Under the pieces are notes generated by a model, which did no database searches, was not told where the DNA came from, and worked only from the letters and a program-made list of their open reading frames with translations. From the NCBI GenBank assembly GCA_963969595.1, contig OZ018411.1, positions 5,458,501-5,522,500 of the forward strand: a stretch of 64,000 nt of DNA, in the 5' to 3' direction. Positions 1 to 11,349 of the stretch are shown piece after piece. How positions within the stretch are numbered: the stretch's first letter is position 1; every line of letters starts with the position of its first letter. The position numbers were made by a program, and so were the translations under genes. This stretch comes from Neckera pumila. Taxonomy: Eukaryota > Streptophyta > Bryopsida > Hypnales > Neckeraceae.

Positions 1-651
1 GCGATGCCAATTTTGCAAGCATTAGATGAGGGACGCCCTTATGATCTATTAGCCAATTATAATGCTTTTAGAGAGGAGTTTATCGCTGTTTACAGGGAGA
101 TTGATCAACGCAGCACGGTTGAAGACCGCCTCGGCAAGATTAGACAGATTGGATCTGTGGCAAATTATATTTCAACTTTTAACAAGCATGCCGCACAAGT
201 CAAGTGGAACAAAGCAAGCTTAGTGACAAGGTTTTGAGGAGGGCTCAAAGATGAGGTCCTTGATTCCATTGCCACAGCAGAAGCACAACCATGGAAGCTT
301 CATGAATGGATGGCAATGGCGTCCAGGATCGATGAACGATTGTGGGCACGACGTCAGGGTCGACGTCCCCCAAATCCTTCTTCAAATTCAAATGACCATG
401 GGAGACGGTTTCAAGTAAGTCCAACAACTTCAAGACCAACTCCAATGGAGATTGATGCTATTCAGGGGATGACTGCACTAGCAAAAACGACTGCTGAGCA
501 TTTGGATTATCAAAAGCAAGGAAAGTGTTGGGGGTGCGGACAAGTGGGCCATGTTTGCACAAATTGCCCCATCAACCTTTCCAGACCATTGTCCTTAGCT
601 ACATTGAAGGCTGTATTCATTAAAATGAGAAAAAGTGGATCCTCATTTTAA
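1..651 (+). pseudogene. Ty3/gypsy gag fragment with CCHC zinc knuckle
   Basis: One reading frame runs from the window edge to 651 and is broken by a single TGA at 235-237; the codons either side (R-F-stop-G-G-L-K-D) read as continuous Gag. The N-terminal part has the retrotransposon Gag pattern of aromatic and acidic helices. The C-terminus carries a CCHC zinc knuckle (C-x2-C-x4-H-x4-C, about nt 526-567), the nucleic-acid-binding motif of Gag nucleocapsid. It lacks protease or polymerase downstream and its 5' end lies outside the window, so it is a fragment. It may belong to the same broad lineage as the chromovirus at 41-45 kb, but I cannot align the two because that copy has lost gag. Confidence 0.8.
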
Positions 652-1500
652 TTATCTTCCTAAATTTAGAATATAAAAACATTCATAAAATTGAAACTAT
701 TGACTAAATTGATACTATAATTTGGCCTACTCATTGGATATTTAACTAATTTCAAATACTACTAGCAACTAGCAAGCTAAACCCACAAGTATGACATAAA
801 TATGCATAAACTTAGTGAAGAACTCATTGCTCTTTAGTGCCTTCTAACATGGAATGGTCTAATGCTTGTGAAAAAGAAGGATGCCTAGATGAGCCCTAGG
901 AGATTTGCATAAACACTATACATTACTTTTAAGAAATCCAAAGATGGCTGAGGACAAAGTACAACAACAAAATGATATAGAATTCTCCAGAGAATTTGTA
1001 AATTTGTCGATACCAAAAAAATATGTGATTTATCATTGGAAATAAAAGATATATTTACCATAAAAATACAAAATACAATACCGAGACTAATTATACATTT
1101 GAAATAGAATAATAATAAAAATATATTATAAAATTCACTTTTTGCTACACATTGCCAAACAATAGTACTAGAAATAGATGCACATGCTAACTTGCATGCT
1201 AAACACACTTGAATAGCCCCGTAGTACTACAAATATACCTATTAGCTAGTCGTTGAAGCAATGTTGCCTTCACAAGGCGCGTGGACGTTCGTCAAAGATC
1301 GATACCACTATCTTTGAAATGCAATAAAAACTACTACACACAGTGCCTTGCACACTACATAAACTACAACAAGCCCACAACAATATTATGCATATTAACT
1401 ATTTATTCTCAAATCGAGGATGCATTGTTGCCTTCGCGAGCCACGATAGCGTCCACGGACTGCTTGATGATGTTGATCTGGCTTTTGGGGATTTAAATTC
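652..1500. other. AT-rich stretch without recognisable gene
   Basis: No coding signal is visible. Two short segments near 1257 and 1424 share the words attgttgccttc and cgtcca, a weak direct repeat. One copy of the dispersed 19-bp palindrome lies at 1404-1422. Confidence 0.5.
1404..1422. repeat. 19-bp dispersed palindrome, diverged copy
   Basis: The site tattctcaaatcgaggatg matches the family TATCCTYRANTYRAGGATA described at 4447-5142, with one internal and one terminal change. It lies in otherwise non-coding DNA. Confidence 0.5.
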
Positions 1501-1539
1501 TTGGATCTGAAGACTGTGCTCTAACATGTGGCTTCCAAG

Positions 1540-3905
1540 CAGTCATAATACTGCAATTGGGCGTCCAACTCGGTGAGAATCTTCTATCCTTGCACCATGA
1601 ATTCCCTTGTACTGTATCCCACCCCTCATATGTGTCCTTGTCAACGTGTAGAAAAGATGAAGGCGTCCAATATTGAACCTGAATTGAACCGACATGCCCT
1701 GGATCCGGATTGGGATTTGTAAGTGCCTGAGCAATCCAAACTAGTTTGGATCATCATCAACGGGACGCACTACGACAAAACAACCCGCAAACATATCACG
1801 GAGAACATTGAACGAAGGACGTGGACGGTCACGTCTTCGACCAACAAAGGGTGCATTTTGCACAATCTCTTCACGAGTTCTGCCATCATCTTGAAGTTCA
1901 TCTACCTCCCTTCTGACAATAGAATTCAGCCAAAAACCATGTCGCAATGTCTCCTAGACAAAATGAGGTTCATTCAGAGCGCTTCAAACACCTTCTCAGT
2001 ACCTCTGTACTGGATTAATCTTTCTGCAATATTCCCCAGACATGTCATCAATACCCACTTGGCTCCAAAGCGCAATGTAGCTGTCCAATCCCTTGCAAAC
2101 CTCATCGAAAGAACGCATCTTCTGCGGAGGCAAGGGTGGTGGAATACCCATATGCACATATGGGCGCCCATCTACAGAGTCCTTCCACAATCAAATTCCT
2201 CCACCTTCCCTTGGCAACCAATCGTTGTCTATGCAAAGGATCTTATACTACATCAAGGGCCACCCGTTAGCATCCTTAAAAAACTTGAACTGTTGGGCTT
2301 GGGAATGGCCTTGAAGGGAGTCATCGACTGTGAACAAGTATCCTTTTACAATCTGCTTAAAGTCAGGAACCTCTTCAATTAGATGAGGAATCACGGGTTG
2401 AGTTTCACAATCCATGGACTTCATGAGCCTTGGAATTGTAAGGTAGTCATTTGTCCTTAACTTATTGCTCCAACAACCGAGGAGAGTGTCAATGTCTTCG
2501 TGAGTATGTCCGACAATGAGGAAACTAATGTATATTTCTTGAAATATTGCTCTATACACAAGGAGGGAGTAAAATGCAAATACCCATCAATTTTTGTTGT
2601 CTCCGGCGCAATTGTCAAGCTGAAGATTCAATGTTGGAGGAAGAGGACTAGCGTCAATCACCTCTTTAGGGGGAGTTGGAAGGGTTCAGTGCAAATTTCA
2701 GAGCTTGATAATAAGGCCTTTGGCAAATCACATCTATTTTCATCCGCTACAAACAATTGACAAGATGAATACTTCAGTTGGGACTCTAGATCTTGCAACA
2801 ACTTTGCAATGGACCCTACAGTGTGATTTGAGTCTATCGGAAAAATGTCTAATCCAAAATGCGCATACCAAATGTCCCCGTGTCCATGAGCAATCATCCC
2901 TGTGACAGCAACTGGTAGCTTCATATAAGAATCAGTGCCCTTGTTCTTGTGGGAGTAGTGGGGAGAAGCAGTTTTGAAATGATCCATTTTGTCATGGATG
3001 ATGGTTAGAACCTTCTTAGGATACTTCTCAGAAATGATGCAATTTGCATTCTACAACTCCCAGTGTGCTCTTTGCCCTTCAAGGTGGATTTTCAACTTCC
3101 TAGACCATAGTTCTTGAGCACGCAACCTAGGAGTGCAAGCACTCCTCAATTGCTTAAATTTGTTGTACACACCACAACAAGCAAAACTGTCACCACGAGG
3201 CTTTGGAGCGTATTCCGGAAATGATACTCTCCTGATGTTGCTTAGCCCGCTTGTCGAAACACGAGTCATTTATAATGAGTCATTCACATCATTGACCTCT
3301 GTCAACTTGTCCCTCCATCGAAACGCAGATGGTAAGACCATTGAAAGAACTTTCTCCCCTGAGGGAAGGGTCCTCAACTTGTGTGGCATTGGGTCTGCAT
3401 CTTTCTCTACTAATAGTCGAAGTGTCGCCGTGGCCTGCAAAGTGTGTGTCCGTGGCTTCTTCAAACCAAGATTACCATGTTGCTTTGGTTGCTTGTCCGC
3501 TTCTGCCATTCCCTTGTATCTATAATAGGTAGCCTTGGATACTCCGTGGATTAGACACAAGCGCTTGGACAGACTTCAAGATTACCCAAGGTAATCTTGT
3601 CCCTGCCACTACTATCAGGATGTAATTGCTTGTGCACATCGAGAAGACAAGACATCCGGTTGTACACTCCACCGTTTATATGTAGCTAGGACCGTACGGC
3701 TTGGATTTGACCATGCAAAAAAGTTTGCAAGCAGTTCTTACGGCAACGCGCTTTAAAAGCCACTGCAACAATAGCGTTCGTTGTGAGGAAGACTTCTTTC
3801 TTACAAGGGTTATTGGGCTCCTTCCTCTCGCGAGAGCTTTCGTAGATATGAACACCAACTCGAGGATGCCACCGGGAAGCATTGATAGCTTTGTTGTACA
3901 AGTCT
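1540..3905 (-). pseudogene. Remnant of DUF7869-like (transposon-associated) protein
   Basis: Read on the minus strand from about 3.9 kb down to 1.5 kb there is a chain of coding-like fragments in changing frames. In order they are: a Cys-rich N-terminal piece (CRKNCL, about 3.78 kb); a helix-turn-helix-like piece containing HGVSKATYYRYK (3560-3520); a piece with YAPKPRGDSFACC (about 3.2 kb); a piece with TGMIAHGHGDIWY (about 2.9 kb); and the motif VGHTHEDIDTLLG (2520-2480), followed by an acidic region. The GHTHEDID signature is what I associate with the DUF7869 group, found near mobile elements in several eukaryotes; I assign the group from memory of that motif. An in-frame TAA at 3270-3272 and frame changes near 2.6 kb show decay. 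A further minus-strand frame at 4260-3955 may be its beginning but has no recognisable motif. Function is unknown. Confidence 0.5.
3577..3599. repeat. Perfect 10-bp stem hairpin
   Basis: caagattacc is followed by a 3-nt loop and its exact reverse complement ggtaatcttg. It lies between fragments of the minus-strand pseudogene. It is not followed by a T-run and nothing shows that it is a terminator. Confidence 0.6.
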
Positions 3906-4446
3906 AGTCGTGGTTGTACAAGCTGGCACCATTGAGAAAGACTCGCCTAATGTCTCAAGAGCTCATTGACCACATCCACAACAATAGAACTTCAGCTTTG
4001 CATAGGGATTGTGCAATTTGAATGGCCACATGGTCAGCACTGAGTGCTTGCCCATCCATGTCAATTACAAGATTGACATCAACACTGTGACATATGCCCT
4101 TTGCCACGTCCAAACTGCCTTCATTAGTGAGTGTGATGCACTTTGTATTCCAGGACGCACAAGGAATACCCTGACATGCTGCAACTCCCGCATGCAAAGT
4201 TAGTGTTGGAATTGCAAACTCATTGGAGGCCTCAGTCTCCATTCTATGAGACAACATCAAAAAATGTACGTGAGGAAACTACTTCCAAATTACCAAGGAT
4301 GATTACACACAGACTGAGATTGTTGTACAATTCATTAAGAACTATCTATGTCAATGTAACCTCAAGATCATTGACTCGAACATATTGGAATCCCCTTGTA
4401 AATATAACCAACTCATAACAACTCATATTCTCCGAGGCATATGAAT

Positions 4447-5142
4447 TATCCTCGGCTCGAGGATACGTTTTACTGAAATTGTCATATTCATATTCTCCAA
4501 GAACAAAGCAAACTCCTACCTTAATAAATATCTTAAATATCTCATTAAAGAATATCCAAGACCATGTATTATCCTCAATTTGAGGATAATCTTGACAGTT
4601 GAAACTACACAATACCTCGTTCCCATATACCTATTTACACATTACTCATTACCTCTTTCTATTTTGAGTTGAGGATAACAAATTCTTTTCTGTTGAAATT
4701 GCAATCATCTATCATGTGAGCAAGTATACCATCCATATATCCTCAAGTCAAGGATACCCAAGATGTCACATACAAGTGATATCATCGAGTAGCAGATCAT
4801 TTTGCGCCTAAAAGGCTAAAACGCTCTACACGATCATCGCATGTTTTAACAATTTCAAATTTATCTGAAACGTTGTTTCTCTCGATATGATGGAGGGCAA
4901 CGTATTTCCTCTAAACAAGATTATCCTTGACTTAAGGATATCCAAGATATATCATGCAAGGTTTATCCTCAAGTCAAAGATAATCTCGCTCATAGTTTCT
5001 TCATGTGTTCTTGGTGTGAACCAACAATATCGAAGGATTATCCTCGATTCAAGGATACTTATATTAAATAATAAACGATTCTTGCATATGAAGTACTGGC
5101 ACTATATTTATTCTCATGAAGATCATCCTTGAGTCGAGGATA
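4447..5142. repeat. Cluster of seven 19-bp palindromes
   Basis: Copies lie at 4447-4465, 4570-4588, 4738-4756, 4922-4940, 4964-4982, 5039-5057 and 5124-5142; a half-site is near 4664. All fit TATCCTYRANTYRAGGATA, an imperfect dyad with fixed TATCCT/AGGATA arms and variable Y/R positions near the centre. Spacing is irregular (42-184 bp), so this is not a tandem satellite and not a CRISPR array: repeats differ internally and spacers are unequal. No open frame of note overlaps. Other copies are at 1.4, 18.5-23.3 and 38.8 kb. Confidence 0.85.
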
Positions 5143-6184
5143 AGTTTTCCTTCAATTCATTACCACGGTCTCTCGAAATCCCAGCGGAAATATCGCTACT
5201 CAATTCATCCAATACAATTGCAGTTAGACAAAGGCAATTGTCTCACCACATTGCAATTGACAATTTCTTCAAATTCAGAGGATAGTGCACATTGAAGGCA
5301 ATACAATAGCAATTTCATTCAACAATAAAAGAAAGACTTCAATTCAAATCATCTGGAGCGTGCAATTTAAAGGACTGATCTTCCATTACCTGAGAAGTGA
5401 TACAATGAATGATGTCGGAAACGCAGAAGGCGAAGACGGCTAATTTTCTCAGAGAAGTAACTCAATGAAGATCTCCACTCCAGCGAATAACTTAAGCTTG
5501 GAACTACAAAAAATTGACCCACTGTCTATAAACTAGCTTGTGCACTCTGATGTGCACATACTGAATCCACAACGCACCAAAATTGAACGCCGCATGGGGT
5601 GAGATTTAGCAGAGTCTCAAAAAACTGAAATGACAAGACGAAAGTGACGGTAGGAGACTATGAAAGAGAGAGGCAATAGAGAGATAGAGTGCACAACGGA
5701 AAAGGGGTTCAAGTTGTGCCGATATTTGCGAAAGTGAGGTGGCATTCTTCATTGTCATCTATTTCTAGTTGCGTTGAAATAGATTGAATGGAACGACAGC
5801 CGCTACAATCTTGATGCCCCAAAGTCAATGAATTCTAATGCTGTCAGGGATAATGGATCCTATAAAGGAAAAAGTAAGTCATGTATTTATGGTTTTGGAA
5901 TCATTTACAAAAAAAGATTGCCTTGGTAATGCAGTATAGTCAACGGGAATTATGAGATACTCCAAAAATTCTAAACAAGATGTGCAGTAAAGATATCCCT
6001 TAATTAGTATCAAAAAAATTCTAAACAAAACTTATCCGCCGCCAACTTGTTCCTATGGTGGTTATGACTGTTTTCCAAAATTGACTATGCCTCAATAAAA
6101 AGGAAGAATTACTGTAGTAGTTGTTAAGAGTTCAGTACTGAAAATCCATACTATCTATATGCACGCGTTTGAAACTTTTACTAA
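5143..6184. other. Intergenic region without recognised gene
   Basis: Moderately AT-rich DNA with no coding frame I can support. Nothing beyond short A-runs is visible. Confidence 0.4.
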
Positions 6185-6188
6185 ATGT

Positions 6189-6584
6189 CTAATAATCATC
6201 CAGCGAAGAGAATTTGTACATGTCCGAGTTGCAATCTGAGTCTGACTCAAAATTCCAATATATATAACCTTCAACATATTCATCATCCGCGTTGTACGCA
6301 TCCTCCTCGTCTTCCACAACTACCTCCTTCACTACAACTTCCTTGTCTTCCGTGTCCATCTTTTCAACTTTGTCTCCATCCTCCTCCTCGTCGTTTGCGT
6401 CCGCCTCTTCTTTGTTTTCATGTTTATCATCAACATCATCGAAGTCAAATAAATTAAAGCTCCATGGCTGTATTGCGCGAAAAGCAACTTCGAACTTTCT
6501 TTTTTTTCTCCCCACGTGTTTTGTTCTTGGCACCAATTCGGTGACATTAGAGTCACAACTACCATAGGTGAATACGTTATTCAA
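6189..6584 (-). CDS. Hypothetical acidic protein fragment (131 codons)
   Basis: The frame encodes a basic patch (GRKKRKFEV, about residues 26-34) followed by a long Asp/Glu-rich tail (residues 48-105) and a short Tyr-rich end. This resembles acidic tails of nuclear or transposon-derived proteins, but no domain is recognisable. Part of the openness comes from GAN-rich low-complexity DNA, so it could be spurious. There is no supporting neighbour gene. Confidence 0.25.
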   Translation of the reverse strand: MNNVFTYGSCDSNVTELVPRTKHVGRKKRKFEVAFRAIQPWSFNLFDFDDVDDKHENKEEADANDEEEDGDKVEKMDTEDKEVVVKEVVVEDEEDAYNADDEYVEGYIYWNFESDSDCNSDMYKFSSLDDY

Positions 6585-6712
6585 TTACTGAATACAACTA
6601 ATGAAATCGTGAGCATAGTTACTCTATTCAACTCTGAGAATGAGACTTGATTTCTTGTTCTTCAATCGATAAACGTCAAAGTACTAATTGAATAGTAAAG
6701 CAATCTCTCCAA

Positions 6713-6832
6713 GCTGAGTCTACAAAATCTGGAACTTTGGAATCATCTCCTACCTACATCACCAAAACATAAGCTCAGTCTACAAATTCTGGAACTTTGG
6801 AATCATCTCCTAACTACATTACCAAAACATAA
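6713..6832. repeat. 60-bp tandem duplication
   Basis: Two adjacent 60-bp units, with tacaaaatctggaactttgg at 6721 and tacaaattctggaactttgg at 6781, differ by a few substitutions. The DNA is non-coding. Confidence 0.85.
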
Positions 6833-8007
6833 ATCATGTTTACCATTCGGGAGTAGGGACATAAGAGCTCCTTAAGCCTATGAAGTTTAGGGACCAACTT
6901 CTAGTATCCGACATTTGTTCTCTCTTCTTCAATCCAAGAACAACTAACTATTACTTCAGCATCTAGTACAACAATCCTTACACACTGAGTTTATAAGCAA
7001 CTTCAGTATGCAACCATCTCTTACACAAATCACCACTAAGTAAATGAAGTTTAACTTTGAGAATTAGGAAATGTAATAGCTCCTTAAGTTACCTTCTTGC
7101 CAATGAGTGCTTGTCCATAATCGTTATGCACTTGAGTTACCACATTCAAATTTCAATTACTACTTCAGACTGCAGTAATTTGGATTTTGATGCTTTGAAC
7201 ATTTAGCTCATGATTTCAAGAAAAATATTTCAAGTGTTACTTGATTTATTTTTTATGGAAAAAAATATTGAACATGTATATGAATTTATATTTTATACTA
7301 TAAAATTCTAATCAGTAATTGCCTTTAAGCAAATCCAAATATGCTTTTCATTAGAAAAAATGGAGCACTAATTGACCTACAAAAGTTCTTCTACTATAAT
7401 TGAAGTGAAATAGTTATTTTCCATAATGCAATTGGTCAAGTTGCTTCTCCTAATAATTGTCCAAAAGAGGGATTATAATAGTATACCAAAAACAAAATAT
7501 CTTGCAAGAGTGTAGCAAAGTAGTATTTCATTGCTTTTATTATTTCTAAAACCATTGGAGATTTTGATATGAAATTGTAACCAAAAACTAAGAAAAATGG
7601 ATATTTCATGACTTTTCTTTTGTAAATAGAATAACTAAGTATTTCAAAAATCGTTTTTAAGCATAAGACATCGTTTTCCAATGAATCAAGGTCCATCACT
7701 TTGTTTGCACGTATCCAAAACTCATCAAGTACAAATGACTATTGTCCACATAGGCTTCACCTTCAACATATTTTGTGAGGAATAAAATAATGTTTCTTTG
7801 AAAATCTAAGTTTCACCCAAAATAATTGCATTATAGTATTTTGTAGTTGTAGGTGACTGTACTTCTAGGTTTGTGACAATAACCATGATGTCCCGCATGA
7901 TGTAAGTTAGTAGTTCATTCAAAATCCAATGAATGATCAACATTTTGCATGAAGTGCACACTGCGGAATTGTAATAATTCATCAAACAAAATAATCATGG
8001 TGCATTC
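6833..8007. other. AT-rich DNA without recognised gene
   Basis: A minus-strand frame at 7436-7699 has no motif and sits in A/T-biased DNA, so I do not call it. Nothing else is seen. Confidence 0.4.
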
Positions 8008-8939
8008 TTAACCCCTAAAGGACCGAGGTGATTTTCCTACCAAAAACCATTCAAAATTGTCATTTCTATTGCAAAGAGAAAAGAGTTTAAATAATTGTTT
8101 TTTTTTGCATATCCATCTGTAAGATCTTATACTTGACTAGTATATGAATATGTGGAAGAAATTTCAGAAACTTTGACCACATAGATTGCAATATATATGC
8201 ATTTAAAGTGAAGAAAACAAGTTTTTTTCCACCTTGCTTGACTAGATTTTTTGGCTTTGAATCTTTTTAGTTCAATTTTTTTGCTCTACTGATTTCAATT
8301 TTCTACTTATTTATGTTAAATAGTTGAGTTGAGAATCTACCAAAAGAATTTAGGAAAAAAAACACTTAATTTTCACTCATTAAAAATTTGTTAAATATAG
8401 GTGGATTCAAGATTGAAGAAAAAACTAAATTGTTAATAGCTTTTAGATGGAATTGAATCACAATAATCCCAACGGTGAGATTGTTCTAGCAAAAAAATCT
8501 AACCCTATCTAACAAAAAAATTTGAAAAATTCTCAAAATTGCATTCAAAAATGAGTTCTACAACTTATTTTTTCAAGAAGATGCTTAGATTGCCCAAAAA
8601 ACTAAGATTGTCCATAACTTTCTCATTATTAGTCCGAATTGAATGAAACAAAGCTTCACATGTAGACAAAAATATAATCTTTGAGGAAAAAATTTGAAAA
8701 AAAATTACTTTGACTTTTTGTAATTTTTTTCTGCTGCCCGCAAAATTCCAATTTTACTTATTGTGCCATAACTTTTGCTCCCGGGCAGCAAGTAAAATAA
8801 AAATTATATATTCACAAAGATCTTGCAAAAATACACAACCTCTAAAAATCCCAAAAAATATTACTAAAAATTGAGATCGTAGGAACCTGCCCGGACCCAA
8901 ATTGTCCCCCGAGGGGACAACCGGTCCTTTAGGGATTAA
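8008..8939. mobile_element. TTAA-flanked non-autonomous element, family A copy 1
   Basis: The element begins TTAA-CCCCTAAAGGACCGAGG and ends with the inverted form, reverse complement TTAA-TCCCTAAAGGACCGG. It is about 0.93 kb with no coding capacity. A second copy of similar length lies at 56,516-57,442 and shares blocks such as ctctactgatttcaattt and gatgcttagattgccc along the length. The TTAA duplication and a terminus starting CCC resemble piggyBac-superfamily insertions, so a piggyBac-type MITE is the best reading. TTAA could also be part of the terminal repeat itself. Confidence 0.75.
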
Positions 8940-10049
8940 GAAGTATATTGTTTATGCATTCTTTTGTTTAAACAAGTGCATTATGTATGCACTTGATTGA
9001 AATTAATAACAATTTGTTTCAAGGTTGTTGCAAGAAACACCGTCCAATTTTGGTCCATTTTGGCTTGTTTTTGGCCAGTACTCCAATACTAATGAGCTTT
9101 TGCATATGAATTTAAAAAAAGAAAAGAAAATAAGGACAATTAGTACAAGACTAAAATTAGCAAATCCTCAAAATTTCAGATCTAAAAAAAATCTACGTCA
9201 AAAGTGATTCACAAAAAATAGTGAGCTGAAATTATAAAGAAAATACATACTTTGACATTTTAATTTTAAAAAAATAGCAAAACAATTTTGTAAGAAAGTA
9301 AAAATAGACCATTTTGTAAGAAAGTAAAAATAGACCATTTGGGAAGACTTCATGGTGTAGAGATTTGACTAAAAGTTTTTATCTTGAAATCATCTAAAAT
9401 GCTTAGAATTGTGCGTACAAGAGAGCCCTCTTTGCATGGACGTAGACAACACAAAATAAAATATTTTTAAATGCCCCTGGGTAGAAACATGAGTTCCTAC
9501 TATGCAAATAGACTATAGAAATTTTAGCTCTAAATCATTAAATTTGGGTACTTCTTTTTACTCAAAACTCCTAAAACGCAAAACGTGACAAATTAGCTAA
9601 ATTGAAATTGAAATATAAAATGATTTTTTAAAATTTCTAAAAAATATGAGATATGATTAGCCTAAAGATTGACATCTCCAATAAAAAATTCATCTTCATG
9701 CAAGCTATGCTTCAAAAGTTATTGCAAAAGAAAGCTTTCACAAACTCCTTGTGACAATTCATCAAGACCGGTGTCTCTTGCAATGATCCTTTAAAGAACA
9801 TTTAGCAAGTTTAAAGTAGTCTTAATTAAAACATAGAATTCATGATAACTTCCCAATTTTTATTGCTTTTTAGGTAAATAAACTTTAATATAAAATAGTA
9901 AGCCTTGTCATGTATTTTGAAGAGGTGAAATTAAGCCCTATTAAAATCACAGAAGTGTTTAGGGTAAGAAAAAAACAAGTAAAGAAGCTATAAAATTTCT
10001 AAAGATGTAGAATTTATGAGCAAATTTCATCATGGACTACAACGCCTAA
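8940..10049. other. AT-rich DNA, no gene; short tandem duplication
   Basis: A 26-bp unit (attttgtaagaaagtaaaaa plus tagacc) is tandemly duplicated at 9285-9310 and 9311-9336. No coding signal is supported. Confidence 0.5.
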
Positions 10050-10230
10050 TGTAACAACCTGTATTTAGTGGAATTCAATCTCAAATGTCATAAAAATAAA
10101 TGGCAATTGGAAGAGGGAAAAAAATGTACTAGTTATAAATGTGGCCTACATGGAGAATCCATGTGGGATGAAAATTCTTGACCTTTTCAGCATATTATTT
10201 ACGCAATAAAAAACAAACATAAAACAAACT
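10050..10230 (+). repeat. Isolated satellite monomer
   Basis: This single unit carries the landmarks of the reverse complement of the 14.6-16.3 kb array: cctgtatttagtgg, aatctcaaatgtcat, then the dyad catggagaatccatg, then aattcttgacc and gcatattatttacgc. It shows that the monomer family is also dispersed outside the arrays. Confidence 0.75.
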
Positions 10231-11049
10231 CTTCCATGTACATACTTTGTTTATCTACATTCTATCACATGAAAAATTGATGAAAGTAATATATTTAATG
10301 CTTAGCAAAGCAAGCGCCAATCACTTGTCATACTACTAAAAATCACAACTCCCGCTATAATATCACAAATGCTACCATTAATAATAGGGGCTCATGCTTG
10401 CTATGCTACGCATTTATTGTATTACATATTAGTAAAATTTTGATATATTTGAATAGAATGCATGATAATGATTTCAATAAGTCTTTGAAATAATTAATTT
10501 TAATATTTTGTAAAAATATTTTCAATCATGCATGTATAAAAAGAATATTTTCACACAATGTTATATTACAGAAATAGAGTAGTAGTTTGCAATTACCTTT
10601 GTAATATCACTTTTACAGCTTTTATGATTTCAAAATTTTATTGCTACTACCAAATGATTTGAGAAATCTATTTAATTGAAGCGATTTTGGATTTCAAAAC
10701 AAATAAGTTGTTCATGAAGTTTTTGAAATTTACAAGTTTTTCTTTTCAATTCACCAAGCTTTTGGGTTGCCATTGTTCATAACAATTGAATCACCTTTTG
10801 AATGCATTACAATAAATGTATATCTTTTACAGTATTCACCATTGCATATATTTCATTCATCATTCTGAAATAAATTTCTTTTGTACATTTCAATATTTGC
10901 TTATTTATAAACAAAATCACACAAAGATTTTAGTAACTTTTATTTGAAGATTTATTGAAATTTTTGTTTTGCATTTTATCTAATACATAAAAATTCTAAT
11001 TAAATTCTAATGATGAATGCGTAGCATAGCAAGCGCCAACTGCTAGTCA
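10231..11049. other. AT-rich DNA, no gene
   Basis: No coding frame is supported. A word shared with the module boundaries (agcaagcgccaa plus tactaaaa and actcccgctataatatcac) occurs at about 10,305-10,375, suggesting an additional diverged copy of the 11.05 kb boundary repeat. Confidence 0.4.
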
Positions 11050-11166
11050 TTGTACTAAAATCAGAACGACCTCTATATATTTTAACTCAATTTTGAATAA
11101 TATTATAGAAATTCAGTTGCTTTTGTAATAGCCATAGGATACAGTTTTCTACTATATATTATGTAT
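11050..11166 (+). repeat. Left boundary inverted repeat of satellite module
   Basis: About 115 bp match the reverse complement of 16,634-16,752 with scattered substitutions. Shared words include ttttgaataatattatagaa, gcttttgtaatagccatagg and ctactatatattatgtatt. The pair encloses both satellite arrays. Confidence 0.75.
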
Positions 11167-11349
11167 TTTAGACTGTAGAGATTCCATACCTACCAAGAAA
11201 CTAATGCAAACTAAAAATCTTCACAACTTTTATCAATCTCATTGATCAAAAATTCAAAATGGGATGATTCAAAGTTTTTATGTACAAACAATTCTAGAAA
11301 ACCAACTTCAAATTAATGTGCCCGCATAAAATAACTTCTTATAAAACTG

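Noticed and set aside
3577..3599. Transcription terminator
   Set aside because: The hairpin is not followed by a T-run and intrinsic terminators of that kind are bacterial.
4447..5142. CRISPR array
   Set aside because: Repeats are only 19 bp, vary internally and have unequal spacing. The genome is eukaryotic and there are no cas genes.
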